Of a stretch of 64,000 bases of DNA, positions 16,532 through 26,085 are shown piece by piece. Location: contig NZ_CP113061.1 in the NCBI RefSeq assembly GCF_026625745.1, forward strand, positions 2,009,501 through 2,073,500. The letters are read 5' to 3'. The translations under genes were made by a program, and so were the position numbers. The notes beneath the pieces were generated by a model. That model saw only the letters and a program-made list of their open reading frames with translations, had not been told where the DNA came from and searched no databases. The stretch comes from Asticcacaulis sp. SL142 (GTDB taxonomy: Bacteria; Pseudomonadota; Alphaproteobacteria; Caulobacterales; Caulobacteraceae). Position 1 is the stretch's first letter. Each line of letters starts with the position of its first letter.

Positions 16532-18697
16532 TTACTTATCCATCAGCTTTTGCATCAGGTAAGTATACTCAATAGCATTGCGTTTGGCGGTTTCGCGTAA
16601 GTTTGCCGCCGCCGCATGGCCGCCGTCGATGTTTTCGTAATAGAGGAACGGCAAGCCCATTTCCTGCATCTTAGCCGCCATTTTGCGAGCATGACCGGGG
16701 TGAACGCGGTCGTCCTTGGTTGAGGTCACAAACAGCGGTTCGGGGTATTTCACGCCGGTTTTCAGGTTGTGGTAGGGCGAGATCGATTTCAGGAACGCGC
16801 CTTCGACCGGATCAGCCGGATCGCCGTACTCTCCCATCCAGGACGCCCCGGCCAGCAGGGTATGATAGCGCATCATATCGAGCAGCGGCACCTGAATGAC
16901 GACGGCATTCCACAGGTCAGGCCGCTGGGTCAGTTGCACGCCCATCAACAGCCCACCGTTCGATCCGCCCATGATACCCAGACGACGCGGCGAGGTCAGC
17001 TTGGCCGCGATGATATCTTCGGCCACCGCCTGAAAATCATCAAAGATGCGCTGACGGTTGGTTTTCAGCCCCGCCTCATGCCACTGGGGGCCGAACTCAC
17101 CGCCGCCACGGATATTGGCCAGCACATAGGCGCCGCCGTTTTCCAGCCACAGCTTACCCATGCCGCCGGAATAGGACGGGGTCATGGCGATCTCAAAGCC
17201 GCCGTAGGCATAAAGCAGCGTTGGGGTATTGCCATCCAGCTTGGTATCCTTACGCGCCACAACAAAGTAAGGCACCTTGGTGCCGTCTTTGGAGGTTGCC
17301 CACCGTTGCTCGACCTTAAGGCCCTCAGCGTTAAAGCGCGCAGGGCTGGACTTTATCTTTTCGGCCTCACCGGTGGCCGCATCGGCGCGGTAAAGGGTCG
17401 AGGGCTGGATGAAGCCGGTCGAATAGGCGAAAATCTTATCGGAATCGTCATCGGCCGATGACACCGATAAGGTGGCATTTTCCGGCAGTTTTATGGCCTT
17501 ATACGACCATGCGCCGCCCTTAAAGCTGTAGCTTCTGACTTCGCCGGTCACATTGGACAACAGTTGCAGGACGATGTGGTTTTTGGTTTGAGCTATACCT
17601 TCAACAGACTGGTGGGCATCGGGCGTAAACACGGCCACCGGCTCGATGTTTTTCGGGTCGCTCAACCCGGTCTTGAGGTCAAACGCAATCACGCTGCCGG
17701 AGGTGAATGTCGTGCCCTTGGCACTGGTCCAGTTATCCTTGAGGCTGTAGACCGCCTGGCCTTCATAATAGGCCGACATTTCCGAGGTCAGCGGCAGAGG
17801 GAAGCTGACCGGGCCGTCAGACGTGATGAACTGATCGATCACCTCAAAAAAGGACGGGCGGCGGGTCTGCATGTCCATGACGTAGTTGCCGTCGATGTCA
17901 CGCAGCACAGAGCGGTAGGCCATCATGTCAGCTTGGTCGCCACGGAAGATTTCCTTGGCGTCCTCAAGTTTTTGGCCGCGTTTCAGTTCGCGCGTGACAA
18001 ACGCATAACCGGAAGGTGTCACCTCCCCCGGCGTCCATTCGCGCGACACATAAAGCGTGTCCTTGTCTTTCCACACCACGACCTGCTTGCCTTCAGGCAG
18101 GTCGAAGCCGCCCTTCACAAATGACTTAGTGAGCGTGTCGTATTCGCGCACGGTGACGGCATCCTTGCCGCCGTTCGACAGGCTGATCAGGCAGCGAGTC
18201 TCATCCGGCGGCAGGCAGTTTGAGCCCTTATAGACCCAGTTTTTATCTTCGGCCTTGGACAGGGCATCGATATCGAGGATGGTTTCCCACACCGGCTTAT
18301 CGGCGGCATAGGCGCTCCAGTCCGTGCGCCGCCAGATGCCGCGCACATGGTCGGTGTCCTGCCAGAAATTATCGACCTTACCGCCCTTGGCAAAGCCTGG
18401 TGAGGCGATGCGGTCCTTGGCCTCAACAATTTTGAGCACCGCCTCGCGGTTTTTCTCAAAGCGCGGGTCTTTCATCAACTGGGTCAGGGTGCGGTCGTTC
18501 TGGGCGCGTACCCAGTCGAGCGCTTTTTCGCCTTCAACCTCTTCCAGATATTGGCGCGGATCGGAAGCTTCGGCGGCAGTCGTATTTTGTGTGGTCATTT
18601 CAGCCCTGACAGTCGCGGGCGAAAGCACACCCATTAGCATGCACAGGCCCAGAAACGCGCCCTTATGAGCGCCGGAGAGGAGTTCGGTCTTAGTCAT
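16532..18697 (-). CDS. Secreted prolyl oligopeptidase family protease (S9A)
   Basis: The 721-residue protein has a signal peptide (LGLCMLMGVLSPATVRA) and the two-part S9A plan. Residues about 50-430 form the beta-propeller (DPRQYLEEVEGEKALDWV is the usual opening). The C-terminal alpha/beta hydrolase carries the nucleophile Ser in IMGGSNGGLLMG, an Asp near STKDDRVHPGHA and His in NIDGGHAAAAN. It should cleave proline-containing or related short peptides in the periplasm. The propeller, which restricts substrates to short peptides, is complete. It is monocistronic, with a shared terminator downstream and a divergent gene upstream. Confidence 0.9.
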   Translation of the reverse strand: MTKTELLSGAHKGAFLGLCMLMGVLSPATVRAEMTTQNTTAAEASDPRQYLEEVEGEKALDWVRAQNDRTLTQLMKDPRFEKNREAVLKIVEAKDRIASPGFAKGGKVDNFWQDTDHVRGIWRRTDWSAYAADKPVWETILDIDALSKAEDKNWVYKGSNCLPPDETRCLISLSNGGKDAVTVREYDTLTKSFVKGGFDLPEGKQVVVWKDKDTLYVSREWTPGEVTPSGYAFVTRELKRGQKLEDAKEIFRGDQADMMAYRSVLRDIDGNYVMDMQTRRPSFFEVIDQFITSDGPVSFPLPLTSEMSAYYEGQAVYSLKDNWTSAKGTTFTSGSVIAFDLKTGLSDPKNIEPVAVFTPDAHQSVEGIAQTKNHIVLQLLSNVTGEVRSYSFKGGAWSYKAIKLPENATLSVSSADDDSDKIFAYSTGFIQPSTLYRADAATGEAEKIKSSPARFNAEGLKVEQRWATSKDGTKVPYFVVARKDTKLDGNTPTLLYAYGGFEIAMTPSYSGGMGKLWLENGGAYVLANIRGGGEFGPQWHEAGLKTNRQRIFDDFQAVAEDIIAAKLTSPRRLGIMGGSNGGLLMGVQLTQRPDLWNAVVIQVPLLDMMRYHTLLAGASWMGEYGDPADPVEGAFLKSISPYHNLKTGVKYPEPLFVTSTKDDRVHPGHARKMAAKMQEMGLPFLYYENIDGGHAAAANLRETAKRNAIEYTYLMQKLMDK

Positions 18698-18832
18698 ATA
18701 GGATTGCCCAGCCTTACTGCAATGAAAGCCATACCCTTATACGCACAAATGGCGGACGGGTTCGTTGGGTATGAAACTAGAGCGTTCGGTGTGATTTTGG
18801 CAAGATAACAAATACGTAATGATCGCTGCCAA

Positions 18833-18861
18833 AAAAGAACTTTACAAAATAAAGTTCTTTT
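18833..18861. promoter_or_regulatory. Perfect 12-base-pair inverted repeat, possible operator
   Basis: AAAAGAACTTTA and TAAAGTTCTTTT are separated by five bases, in the intergenic region between the divergent protease gene and the membrane protein gene that begins at 18923. It is not beyond any gene end, so a terminator role is unlikely. A binding site for the winged-helix regulator at 19550-19855 is one possibility; this is inference. Confidence 0.45.
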
Positions 18862-18922
18862 GCAATTATACCTTCATGCTCACCTTGAGCGGGAAAATCA
18901 TACGGCAAGGAGGCCGCGTAAC

Positions 18923-19543
18923 ATGTCAGATCCTTTGACGCTGAAAAACGATATCGACTATATGAAGGCCCTGGCTCAGGATGGTGGCCGACGCCCAATC
19001 ATCAACGGCGGGTCCTTATTCTGGGCGGGCATCACGTTTGGGGCGGCCAGCCTTATTCACTACGGTTTCTGGACGCACATGATCCCCCTGCCCAATCCGT
19101 GGTTTATTGCCGTCAACTGGCTGGCAGCCGGGTTACTCTATGCGGTTCTAGCCATATTGAGCATCCGCAGTTCGATCAAAAAATACGGTCACGGCGGGAC
19201 TATGAATGTCGCTATCGGCAACATCTGGTCAGGCATTGGCTTTGCGATTTTCGTCATCGCCATGTGCCTGATTGTGGCCGGCACCCACATGGAGCAGATG
19301 GAGGCCACTCTGTCCATGCTGGCCCCGGCGATCCTTGTGCTATATGGCCTCGGCTGGTGGATCGTGTCGGCCATTTCCGGTCAGGGCTGGTTGAAGTTTG
19401 TCTGTTTCGGAGCGTTTTTGGGGGCGGCAGGCACCTCCTTCATGGCGGGTGAGCCTGAGCAGTTCCTGGCCTATACGGCGTGCCTGATCCTGTTTGCGAC
19501 CGTGCCGGGTCTGATCATTATGCTACAGGCGAAAAAGGCGTAA
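18923..19543 (+). CDS. Six-helix inner-membrane protein of unknown function
   Basis: The 206-residue protein starts at ATG 18923, nine bases after a strong AAGGAGG. About six hydrophobic segments are visible: GGSLFWAGITFGAASLIHYGF, WFIAVNWLAAGLLYAVLAI, GIGFAIFVIAMCLIVAG, PAILVLYGLGWWIVSAI, FVCFGAFLGAAGTSF and ACLILFATVPGLIIML. No transport or enzyme motif is seen. The winged-helix regulator gene follows after six bases, a pairing that is common for such membrane proteins, so the two are probably one regulated unit. Role unknown. Confidence 0.7.
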   Translation: MSDPLTLKNDIDYMKALAQDGGRRPIINGGSLFWAGITFGAASLIHYGFWTHMIPLPNPWFIAVNWLAAGLLYAVLAILSIRSSIKKYGHGGTMNVAIGNIWSGIGFAIFVIAMCLIVAGTHMEQMEATLSMLAPAILVLYGLGWWIVSAISGQGWLKFVCFGAFLGAAGTSFMAGEPEQFLAYTACLILFATVPGLIIMLQAKKA

Positions 19544-19549
19544 GCGCTG

Positions 19550-19855
19550 ATGGACGATTTTAATATCGAGCGTATCGACGATGTCATCCATGGGCGGTTA
19601 AGGCTGGGGGTCATGGCCTATCTGTCGACCGCCGGATCGGCTGATTTCACGACCCTCAAACAAAAAACCCAATCCAGTGACGGCAATTTGTCGGTGCAGC
19701 TGCGCAAACTGGAGGAGGCCGATTATGTCGAGATATCTAAGGCCTTTGTCGGTAAGAAACCCCAGACGACCGTAATCCTGACTGAAACCGGACGCGCCGC
19801 CTTCGTGGCCTATCTTGAGGCCATGCGTAAGCTGATTGATGAAGCGTCTTCCTGA
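19550..19855 (+). CDS. Winged-helix transcriptional regulator (HTH_34/MarR-like)
   Basis: The 101-residue protein is a single winged-helix domain: HGRLRLGVMAYLSTAGSADF begins the first helices, TTLKQKTQSSDGNLSVQLRKL holds the recognition helix, and GKKPQTTVILTETGRAAF forms the wing. The pattern matches the compact HTH_34 group of DNA-binding proteins. It lies six bases after the membrane-protein gene and the operon ends in a terminator at 19905. It likely represses its own operon, possibly through the inverted repeat at 18833-18861. Confidence 0.8.
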   Translation: MDDFNIERIDDVIHGRLRLGVMAYLSTAGSADFTTLKQKTQSSDGNLSVQLRKLEEADYVEISKAFVGKKPQTTVILTETGRAAFVAYLEAMRKLIDEASS

Positions 19856-19904
19856 CCGAAATCTTATCCCTGATCATTGCGTCCCTGTAATCATCAGAAA
19901 CTTG

Positions 19905-19932
19905 AAAGCCTCCGGTCGATCCGGGGGCTTTT
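19905..19932 (+). terminator. Rho-independent terminator after the HTH gene
   Basis: AAAGCCTCCGG and CCGGGGGCTTT form an 11-pair stem with one wobble and a five-base loop, followed by TTCTTTG. Confidence 0.85.
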
Positions 19933-20101
19933 CTTTGTTTGGATGCTACTAAATGTCCTGTTGCTCTTTTTCATCGGTGAATTTTATTTTTTGCGAAGGA
20001 TTTTCAGACGTGCCACGTTAAAGGCTTGGTAGCGAAATTGTCAGACCTTCGGTTGCGATTTCACCTGCCCTTGCGTTCAGCCTGATTTTCAAGAGACCCT
20101 T

Positions 20102-21280
20102 ATGATCAAACCCGTCCCTTTGGCCATTGCTGCCGGTGTCGTTGTTGTCGCGGCCGCGGCCTTCTTTTTGTGGCCCAAGGGGGAGAGTGATGACAAGGGC
20201 AAGGGCCGCCCGCCGGTGCCGGTCGTGACGGTTCGAGCGGAAACCCGCACCATTGCCCATGACCTTAAGGTGGTCGGTTCGGTGACCTCGCTCAATTCTG
20301 TGACCCTGCGCCCGCAGGTCGACGGCGTGCTCACTCAGGTGCTGTTTGATGAAGGCGCGTTTGTTCAAAAAGGCCAACTTCTTGCGGTGATCGATGACCG
20401 CAGCCTCAAGGCCGCCCTGCAAAGCGCCCAGGCCCAACTGGCGACCAATCGCTCCCGTCTGCTGGTGGCGGAAACCGACCTTAAGCGCTATCAGTCTCTG
20501 GCTGAAATCAACGCCATCCCGCAACAGACCCTTGATCAGCAAAAGGCGGCGGTCGAGCAGGCCAAGGCCGCCGTCCAGATGGATGAGGCCGCCGTTGAAA
20601 ACGCCCGGGTGCAGCTGTCATTTACCCGCATCACCTCACCGGTATCGGGCCGCATCGGTATCCGCCGCGTTGATCCGGGCAATCTGGTCAGTGCTTCTTC
20701 GACGGAAGGGCTGGCGACCGTCACCCAGATTAACCCGATTTCGGTCGTCTTTTCCGTGCCGCAGACGGTGCAGGGCGATCTGATTGAGGGCATGAAGCGT
20801 TCCGGTGGCATCACCGTTAAGGCTGTGGACCGCGAAAAAGGTGAGGTTCTGGCGACGGGCCGGATCAGCGCGCTCGATAATGTGGTGCAGGCCGGGACCG
20901 GCACGGTGCAGATCCGCGCCATCTTTGATAATGCCGGTGAAACCCTGTGGCCGGGCCAGTTTGTCATTGCCGATATTTCCCTGAACGAAAGCACCAATGC
21001 CCTGACCCTGCCGACGGTAGCTGTGCGTCCGGGCCTCGAAGGGCCGTTTGTCATTAAAATCGTGGCCGATAAGGCTCAGATCGTGCCGGTCGAAACCGCC
21101 TATCAGAACGATGACTATGTTGTGGTCAGCAAAGGTGTTGCGGCGGGCGACGAGATTGTCACCGACGGCCATTCGCGCCTGCAACCGGATGCCGCGGTCA
21201 AACGCGTCAAGCCCGGTGGCGAAGATATCGCCGGGGCTGCCAAACCAGCGGCCAAGGCTCCCGCACAAGGGGCCAAATAA
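20102..21280 (+). CDS. RND efflux periplasmic adaptor (membrane fusion protein)
   Basis: The 392-residue protein has one N-terminal membrane anchor (PLAIAAGVVVVAAAAFFLWP) followed by the usual adaptor order: a barrel strand VKVVGSVTSLNSVTLRPQVDG split around a coiled-coil hairpin (ALQSAQAQLATNRSRLLVAET, AVEQAKAAVQMDEAAVENA), a lipoyl half FTRITSPVSGRIGIRRVDPG, and a C-terminal barrel with TLPTVAVRPGLEGPFV. It bridges the inner-membrane pump encoded next and an outer-membrane channel not found in this window. The stop codon overlaps the next start by one base (TAATG), so translation is coupled. Confidence 0.92.
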   Translation: MIKPVPLAIAAGVVVVAAAAFFLWPKGESDDKGKGRPPVPVVTVRAETRTIAHDLKVVGSVTSLNSVTLRPQVDGVLTQVLFDEGAFVQKGQLLAVIDDRSLKAALQSAQAQLATNRSRLLVAETDLKRYQSLAEINAIPQQTLDQQKAAVEQAKAAVQMDEAAVENARVQLSFTRITSPVSGRIGIRRVDPGNLVSASSTEGLATVTQINPISVVFSVPQTVQGDLIEGMKRSGGITVKAVDREKGEVLATGRISALDNVVQAGTGTVQIRAIFDNAGETLWPGQFVIADISLNESTNALTLPTVAVRPGLEGPFVIKIVADKAQIVPVETAYQNDDYVVVSKGVAAGDEIVTDGHSRLQPDAAVKRVKPGGEDIAGAAKPAAKAPAQGAK

Positions 21281-24200
21281 TGGATCATCCGCAGCCGAAA
21301 GAAAAAACGCCGGGTCAAGGCAGCTATTCCAGCTTTTCGTCGTGGTTCATCAACCGTCCGGTGGCGACGGCCCTTCTGACTCTGGCCATTGTGCTTTTGG
21401 GGGTGTTTGCCTTCCCGCGTCTGCCGGTCGCACCCTTGCCGCAAGCCGATTTCCCGACCATCAGCATCAATGCGGGCCTGCCCGGTGCGTCACCTGACAC
21501 TATGGCATCCGCGATCGCCACACCGCTGGAGACCGCCTTTACCGCCATTCCCGGCATCACGGAAATGACCTCGTCCAACTCGATCGGGTCAACCAATATC
21601 ACCCTCCAGTTCGAGCTGAACAAGGATATCGATAGCGCCGCGCAGGAAGTGCAGGCGGCGATCAATTCGGTGTCCGGGCGTCTGCCCGACGACATGCCGA
21701 ACCTGCCGACCTGGCGTAAGCTCAACCCCGCAGACTCGCCGGTGCTGATCCTGACGATCAATGATCCGTACATGGATCTGACCCAGCTTTCGGACATGGC
21801 CGATGTCAATCTGGCCCGTCAGATCAATCAGTTGCCGGGCGTGGGCGAAGTGCGCATTTTCGGTGCCCAGAAACCGGCCATCCGCATCGCCGCCCAGCCT
21901 GACCGGCTGGCCTCTTACGGTTTGACAATGCAGGATCTGCGCACCTCCCTGCAGGAAGCCTCGGTCAACCGCGCCAAGGGCACCGTGCCGGGGCGCAATA
22001 CCCTGTCGACCTTTGCGACCAACGACCAGATCTTTTCCGCTGAGGACTATCAGAACGTCATCATCGCCTATCGCGACCAAACGCCGGTCTATATGCGTGA
22101 TGTGGCGACCGTGACTTTGGGGCCTGAAAATCTCTATTCCGCCGCTTTCCCCAACGGTCAGCGCGGCTTGGGCATCGCCATTACCCGTCAGCCCGGTGAA
22201 AACGTCGTCAAGATCGCCGATACCGTCCGCGCCTCTCTGCCGAACCTGACCAAGGCCCTGCCCGCCACCACCAAGGTCGAAGTGCTCAACGACCGTACCC
22301 GCACTATCCGCGCCTCTTTGCACGAAGTTGAGCTTACGCTGGTTATTACCCTGATCCTCGTCGTGCTGGTTATGGGGCTGTTCCTGCGTCAGGTCTCGGC
22401 GACGCTGATTGTGGCGGCGGTGCTGGGTTCATCGCTGGTCGCGACCTTTGCGGCCATGTATGTGCTGGGTTTCAGTTTGAATAACCTGACCCTTGTGTCG
22501 CTGGTCATCGCCGTTGGCTTTGTGGTCGATGACGCCATCGTGGTGGTCGAAAACATCCACCGCCATATGGAACTGGGCGAAGATTCCAAAACCGCGGCCC
22601 TGAAAGGGGCGGGCGAGATTGGCTTTACGGTCTTGTCGATCACCTTTTCGCTGATTGCCGCCTTTATTCCGCTGCTGTTCATGGACGGCATTGTCGGACG
22701 GCTGTTTTTTGAATTTGCGGTGACCATCACGGTGTCCCTGCTGATTTCGGTGGTCATGTCCCTGACGCTGGCCCCCATGCTGGCCGCGCGCTTCATGAAA
22801 GCCCCGAAACACCACGACACTTCAAAGGATTTCTCGACCCGCCTGCAAAATCTCTATGACCGCAGTTTGCAGGTCGTGCTGCGCCATCAGGGCCTGACCC
22901 TGGTCACCTTCTTCATCACCGTCGCCATAGCCGTTGCGGGCTATGTATGGATACCCAAGGGCTTTTTCCCGCTACAGGACACGGCCTTTGTGCAGGGCTC
23001 CACTCAGGCCGCGGATGACATTTCCTACGAAGACATGCTGGTTAAGCAAAAACTGCTTCAGGATATTATCGCCAAGGATCCGGCGGTTTCCGGCTTTAAC
23101 AACATCATCGGCGGCGGCGGCGGTGGCGGCTGGTCGAACGGGCGCTTCTTTATCGTGCTCAAGGACCGCGATCAACGCGATGTGTCGTCCGAAGAGTTCA
23201 TCGACCGCATCCGTCCGCAGGCGGCGAAAATTCCCGGCATAACCCTGTCGCTGCGCTCGGCTCAGGATATCAACCTGTCGGCGGGCGGCGGATCGGCGCA
23301 ATATGTCTATGTGCTTAAGGGGCAGGACTACAACGAACTGGCCCAGTGGTCGGATCGTATGACGGACGCCATGAGCAACAGTCCGGGCTTTCGCGACGTG
23401 CGCCACAACCTGCAACTGGGGGCGCGGATGCAGAACCTGACCATCGACCGGGTGGCCGCAGCGCGATATGGTTTCAACGTCGATGATATCGATCAGGCCC
23501 TGTACGATGCCTATGCCCAGCGTCAGGTCAACGAATTCCAGACTCAGGTCAATCAGTATAAGATCATTCTGGGCATTGATGATGAACTGGCCAAGCGCGT
23601 CGACAGCATGGATTACTTCTATCTGCGCTCACCCCTGACGCAGGAAATGGTGCCGTTATCGGCGGTGACGACCCGCGAAGCCCCGACCTCCGGGCCGGTG
23701 TCGATTAACCGCTACGGTCAGTTCCCGGCGGTGACCATCTCCTTCAACCTGCCCAAAGGGGTGGCGCTGGGGGATGCGATCGCCGACATTGAGCGCCTGC
23801 GCGGTGAAATCAATATGCCCGACACCATCACCGGTGAACCGCAAGGGGCGGCCCTGATCTTTCAGGACTCGCTCAAGAGCCAACCATTGCTCATTCTGGC
23901 GGCGGTGCTGGCGGTCTACATCATTTTGGGCGTGCTGTATGAAAGCTTCTCGACGCCGCTGACTATTCTGTCGACCCTGCCGTCGGCGGGCATAGGCGCG
24001 GTGCTGTTCCTGTGGCTGTTCCAGCTTGATTTCTCAATCATGGCCCTGATCGGGGTGATCCTGCTGATCGGGATCGTCAAAAAGAACGGCATCCTGATGG
24101 TCGATTTCGCCCTCGATGCCCAGAGAAACGGCGGCATGTCCGCCGATGAGGCCATCTACAAAGCCGCCATCACGCGTTTTCGTCCCATCATGATGACCAC

Positions 24201-24408
24201 GATTGCGGCCATGTTGGCGGCCATTCCCCTGATGATCGGCCACGGCACGGGCGCGGAACTGCGCCAGCCCTTAGGCGTTGCCGTCGTCGGCGGCCTTCTG
24301 GTGTCGCAGATACTGACGCTGTTTTCGACGCCGGTCATCTATCTGGCGCTGGAGCGTCTGTTCCATGGCCGCAAAAAGCCGGCTCCGATAACCCAGCCGG
24401 CGGAATAG
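21280..24408 (+). CDS. RND family multidrug efflux pump, inner-membrane subunit
   Basis: The 1042-residue protein has the AcrB/MexB plan: a first helix at WFINRPVATALLTLAIVLLG, a large periplasmic loop (residues about 45-340), six helices with GFVVDDAIVVVENIHRHME containing the two Asp of the proton relay, a second periplasmic loop and five final helices with GIVKKNGILMVDFALDAQR. It should export hydrophobic compounds by proton antiport as a trimer. A glycine-rich stretch (GGGGGGGW) in the second porter loop resembles MdtB/MuxB-like members. It overlaps the adaptor gene by one base. The gene ends 3 bases before the convergent cyclophilin gene with no hairpin between. Confidence 0.93.
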   Translation: MDHPQPKEKTPGQGSYSSFSSWFINRPVATALLTLAIVLLGVFAFPRLPVAPLPQADFPTISINAGLPGASPDTMASAIATPLETAFTAIPGITEMTSSNSIGSTNITLQFELNKDIDSAAQEVQAAINSVSGRLPDDMPNLPTWRKLNPADSPVLILTINDPYMDLTQLSDMADVNLARQINQLPGVGEVRIFGAQKPAIRIAAQPDRLASYGLTMQDLRTSLQEASVNRAKGTVPGRNTLSTFATNDQIFSAEDYQNVIIAYRDQTPVYMRDVATVTLGPENLYSAAFPNGQRGLGIAITRQPGENVVKIADTVRASLPNLTKALPATTKVEVLNDRTRTIRASLHEVELTLVITLILVVLVMGLFLRQVSATLIVAAVLGSSLVATFAAMYVLGFSLNNLTLVSLVIAVGFVVDDAIVVVENIHRHMELGEDSKTAALKGAGEIGFTVLSITFSLIAAFIPLLFMDGIVGRLFFEFAVTITVSLLISVVMSLTLAPMLAARFMKAPKHHDTSKDFSTRLQNLYDRSLQVVLRHQGLTLVTFFITVAIAVAGYVWIPKGFFPLQDTAFVQGSTQAADDISYEDMLVKQKLLQDIIAKDPAVSGFNNIIGGGGGGGWSNGRFFIVLKDRDQRDVSSEEFIDRIRPQAAKIPGITLSLRSAQDINLSAGGGSAQYVYVLKGQDYNELAQWSDRMTDAMSNSPGFRDVRHNLQLGARMQNLTIDRVAAARYGFNVDDIDQALYDAYAQRQVNEFQTQVNQYKIILGIDDELAKRVDSMDYFYLRSPLTQEMVPLSAVTTREAPTSGPVSINRYGQFPAVTISFNLPKGVALGDAIADIERLRGEINMPDTITGEPQGAALIFQDSLKSQPLLILAAVLAVYIILGVLYESFSTPLTILSTLPSAGIGAVLFLWLFQLDFSIMALIGVILLIGIVKKNGILMVDFALDAQRNGGMSADEAIYKAAITRFRPIMMTTIAAMLAAIPLMIGHGTGAELRQPLGVAVVGGLLVSQILTLFSTPVIYLALERLFHGRKKPAPITQPAE

Positions 24409-24411
24409 GCC

Positions 24412-25302
24412 TTACGGAACCTTGCGGATCGGGGCGGTAGCGTTGCAGATGTCTATCGCCCCGGCCGATTTCACAAAGAATGTGCCTGAGCGATTGGCGC
24501 GCGCCTTAACCCAGTCGGCGAAGGTCGCACTGTCGGTATCCATGACCTGAAACCTTGGGCGCTCGGCTTCGGGCAGGTCGCTGACCAGAGATACAGACGT
24601 AAACTGGCCCTCTTCGGGTGGGGTTTTATAAAAGCCCAACTCTTCGCTGCCGCGCGGGCGGGCACTGAGGTTTTCCATCCCCGCGATCACCCGGCCGACC
24701 AGCGTCACATTGCGGTCAAGCGCGCGCGGGGCCTGACCGATGACCGCATAAAGCTGGCTGCCTGAACCGGTATCGGGGGCCACATCGCGCGCCACACCGA
24801 TCATGCCGTAGCAATGGGTCAGCCACTGGCTTTGGCCATCCGTCGCCACCGGCCAGGACGCGACATGACCGACCTCGGCGGCGAAGCTATCCTTATAGGT
24901 CAGAGGCTTGAAATTTTTTGACGGAGCGTGTTCATATTCGGCAGGCGGGGTCTTGATCACGCCGGCGGGCAGCGGCGCTTCTTCGGCATCGGGATAGCCC
25001 CACTGGGTGACATAGTTATCCTGCACGCGGATCAGGGCGGCGCTATTCAACCAGCCGGTTTTCACCAGAGTCTTGATGTTGGCCACATGAACCGGCGCGA
25101 ACTCCGGTGCCAGTTGCAGAACCGATGACGTGCCGTCTTTAAAACGGATTACGACCATGTCGCTGGCCGGGATGTCCTTCCACGCGGTCGGCGGAGCGGC
25201 ATCGACGATTTCCTGCGGCGACAGCGCGGGTTTTTCGGCAGCGGTCAGGGCTACCAGCGCCACACCCAATCCGGCAAGTTTGATGACCTTGGTAAGTGTC
25301 AT
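24412..25302 (-). CDS. Exported cyclophilin-type peptidyl-prolyl isomerase
   Basis: The 296-residue protein starts at ATG 25302 behind AAGGGATG and carries a signal peptide (KLAGLGVALVALTAA, possibly cleaved before EKP). The cyclophilin core is seen in FKDGTSSVLQLAPEFAPVHVANIKTL, GWLNSAALIRVQDNYVTQWGYP and the later GRVIAGMENLSARPRG. Several canonical active-site residues (the FHR motif) are replaced by LIRVQDN, so isomerase activity may be weak or altered. It is likely periplasmic and assists folding. A second exported protein gene lies 65 bases upstream on the same strand. Confidence 0.8.
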   Translation of the reverse strand: MTLTKVIKLAGLGVALVALTAAEKPALSPQEIVDAAPPTAWKDIPASDMVVIRFKDGTSSVLQLAPEFAPVHVANIKTLVKTGWLNSAALIRVQDNYVTQWGYPDAEEAPLPAGVIKTPPAEYEHAPSKNFKPLTYKDSFAAEVGHVASWPVATDGQSQWLTHCYGMIGVARDVAPDTGSGSQLYAVIGQAPRALDRNVTLVGRVIAGMENLSARPRGSEELGFYKTPPEEGQFTSVSLVSDLPEAERPRFQVMDTDSATFADWVKARANRSGTFFVKSAGAIDICNATAPIRKVP

Positions 25303-25367
25303 GACAGCATCCCTTATGTCTGAAGGCATGAGACTACCGCCTGCCACGGCCATCGCAAGCGAAATGA

Positions 25368-26009
25368 TTAGCGCTTGGCTTTAGCTTTGGACTTAGGTGC
25401 AGATTTAGCGGCGGCCTTTTCCGGAACGAACCAAAGTGGTGCGGCAGGCGGGGCGCAGTTTTTGGTGATGCCGACCCCTTTAAGATAGGCGCGGCGCACA
25501 CGCCCGGCTTCAATCGCCGTGTCGATCTCGTTCTGGTATTTATCCGCGCCCGACACCTTACGCACGATGCCGCGGAAGGGCACAAGGCTGCCGCTGGCGT
25601 CACGTACCGCCCCGACCGTGGCATGTCCGGCCAGATGCTTGGCCTTATCCGTCAGGCTGCGTCCATCCGTCAGAGCGGGAGCGTCAAAATCAATGCCCAG
25701 AACATCGCTCAACTGGCTGATCTCGGCCTCTAAAGCCTGACATGTGTCCATGCCGGTCAGGTCATAGGCATTGGCCGAGGCTTTGAGCAGAATCTCCGGT
25801 ATCTCCAGCTTACGCAGGTTCAGATCGGTCATGGGCGTCATGACTGCCGATTGCAGATTGTCGCCTTTGACATCGCTCATCCACTGCGAGGACTGGGTGC
25901 CGTCCTGAGCCTTGGCCTCCTCTGCAGGCTTAGTCTCCGACGCGGTTTGAGCCCACCCCGGAGAGGCCGTCATCAGACCCAGAATTATCGCAATGCCGTG
26001 AAGCTTCAT
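25368..26009 (-). CDS. Exported protein of unknown function
   Basis: The 213-residue protein begins at ATG 26009 (MKLHGIAIILGLMTASPGWA), about nine bases after AGGGGG; two more ATG codons upstream are too close to that site. After the signal peptide comes a Lys/Gln/Glu-rich stretch, then helical sequence with TGMDTCQALEAEISQLSD and GITKNCAPPAAP, whose cysteines may pair, and a Lys/Ala-rich tail (KSKAKAKR). I do not recognise the family. It precedes the cyclophilin gene on the same strand and may be co-expressed. Confidence 0.6.
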   Translation of the reverse strand: MKLHGIAIILGLMTASPGWAQTASETKPAEEAKAQDGTQSSQWMSDVKGDNLQSAVMTPMTDLNLRKLEIPEILLKASANAYDLTGMDTCQALEAEISQLSDVLGIDFDAPALTDGRSLTDKAKHLAGHATVGAVRDASGSLVPFRGIVRKVSGADKYQNEIDTAIEAGRVRRAYLKGVGITKNCAPPAAPLWFVPEKAAAKSAPKSKAKAKR

Positions 26010-26085
26010 GGACATCATCCCCCTTAGTGGTAAAACGCCGGAACGATACATACCCGGCCCTGCGTCGTCCACTGAATTGACACCT

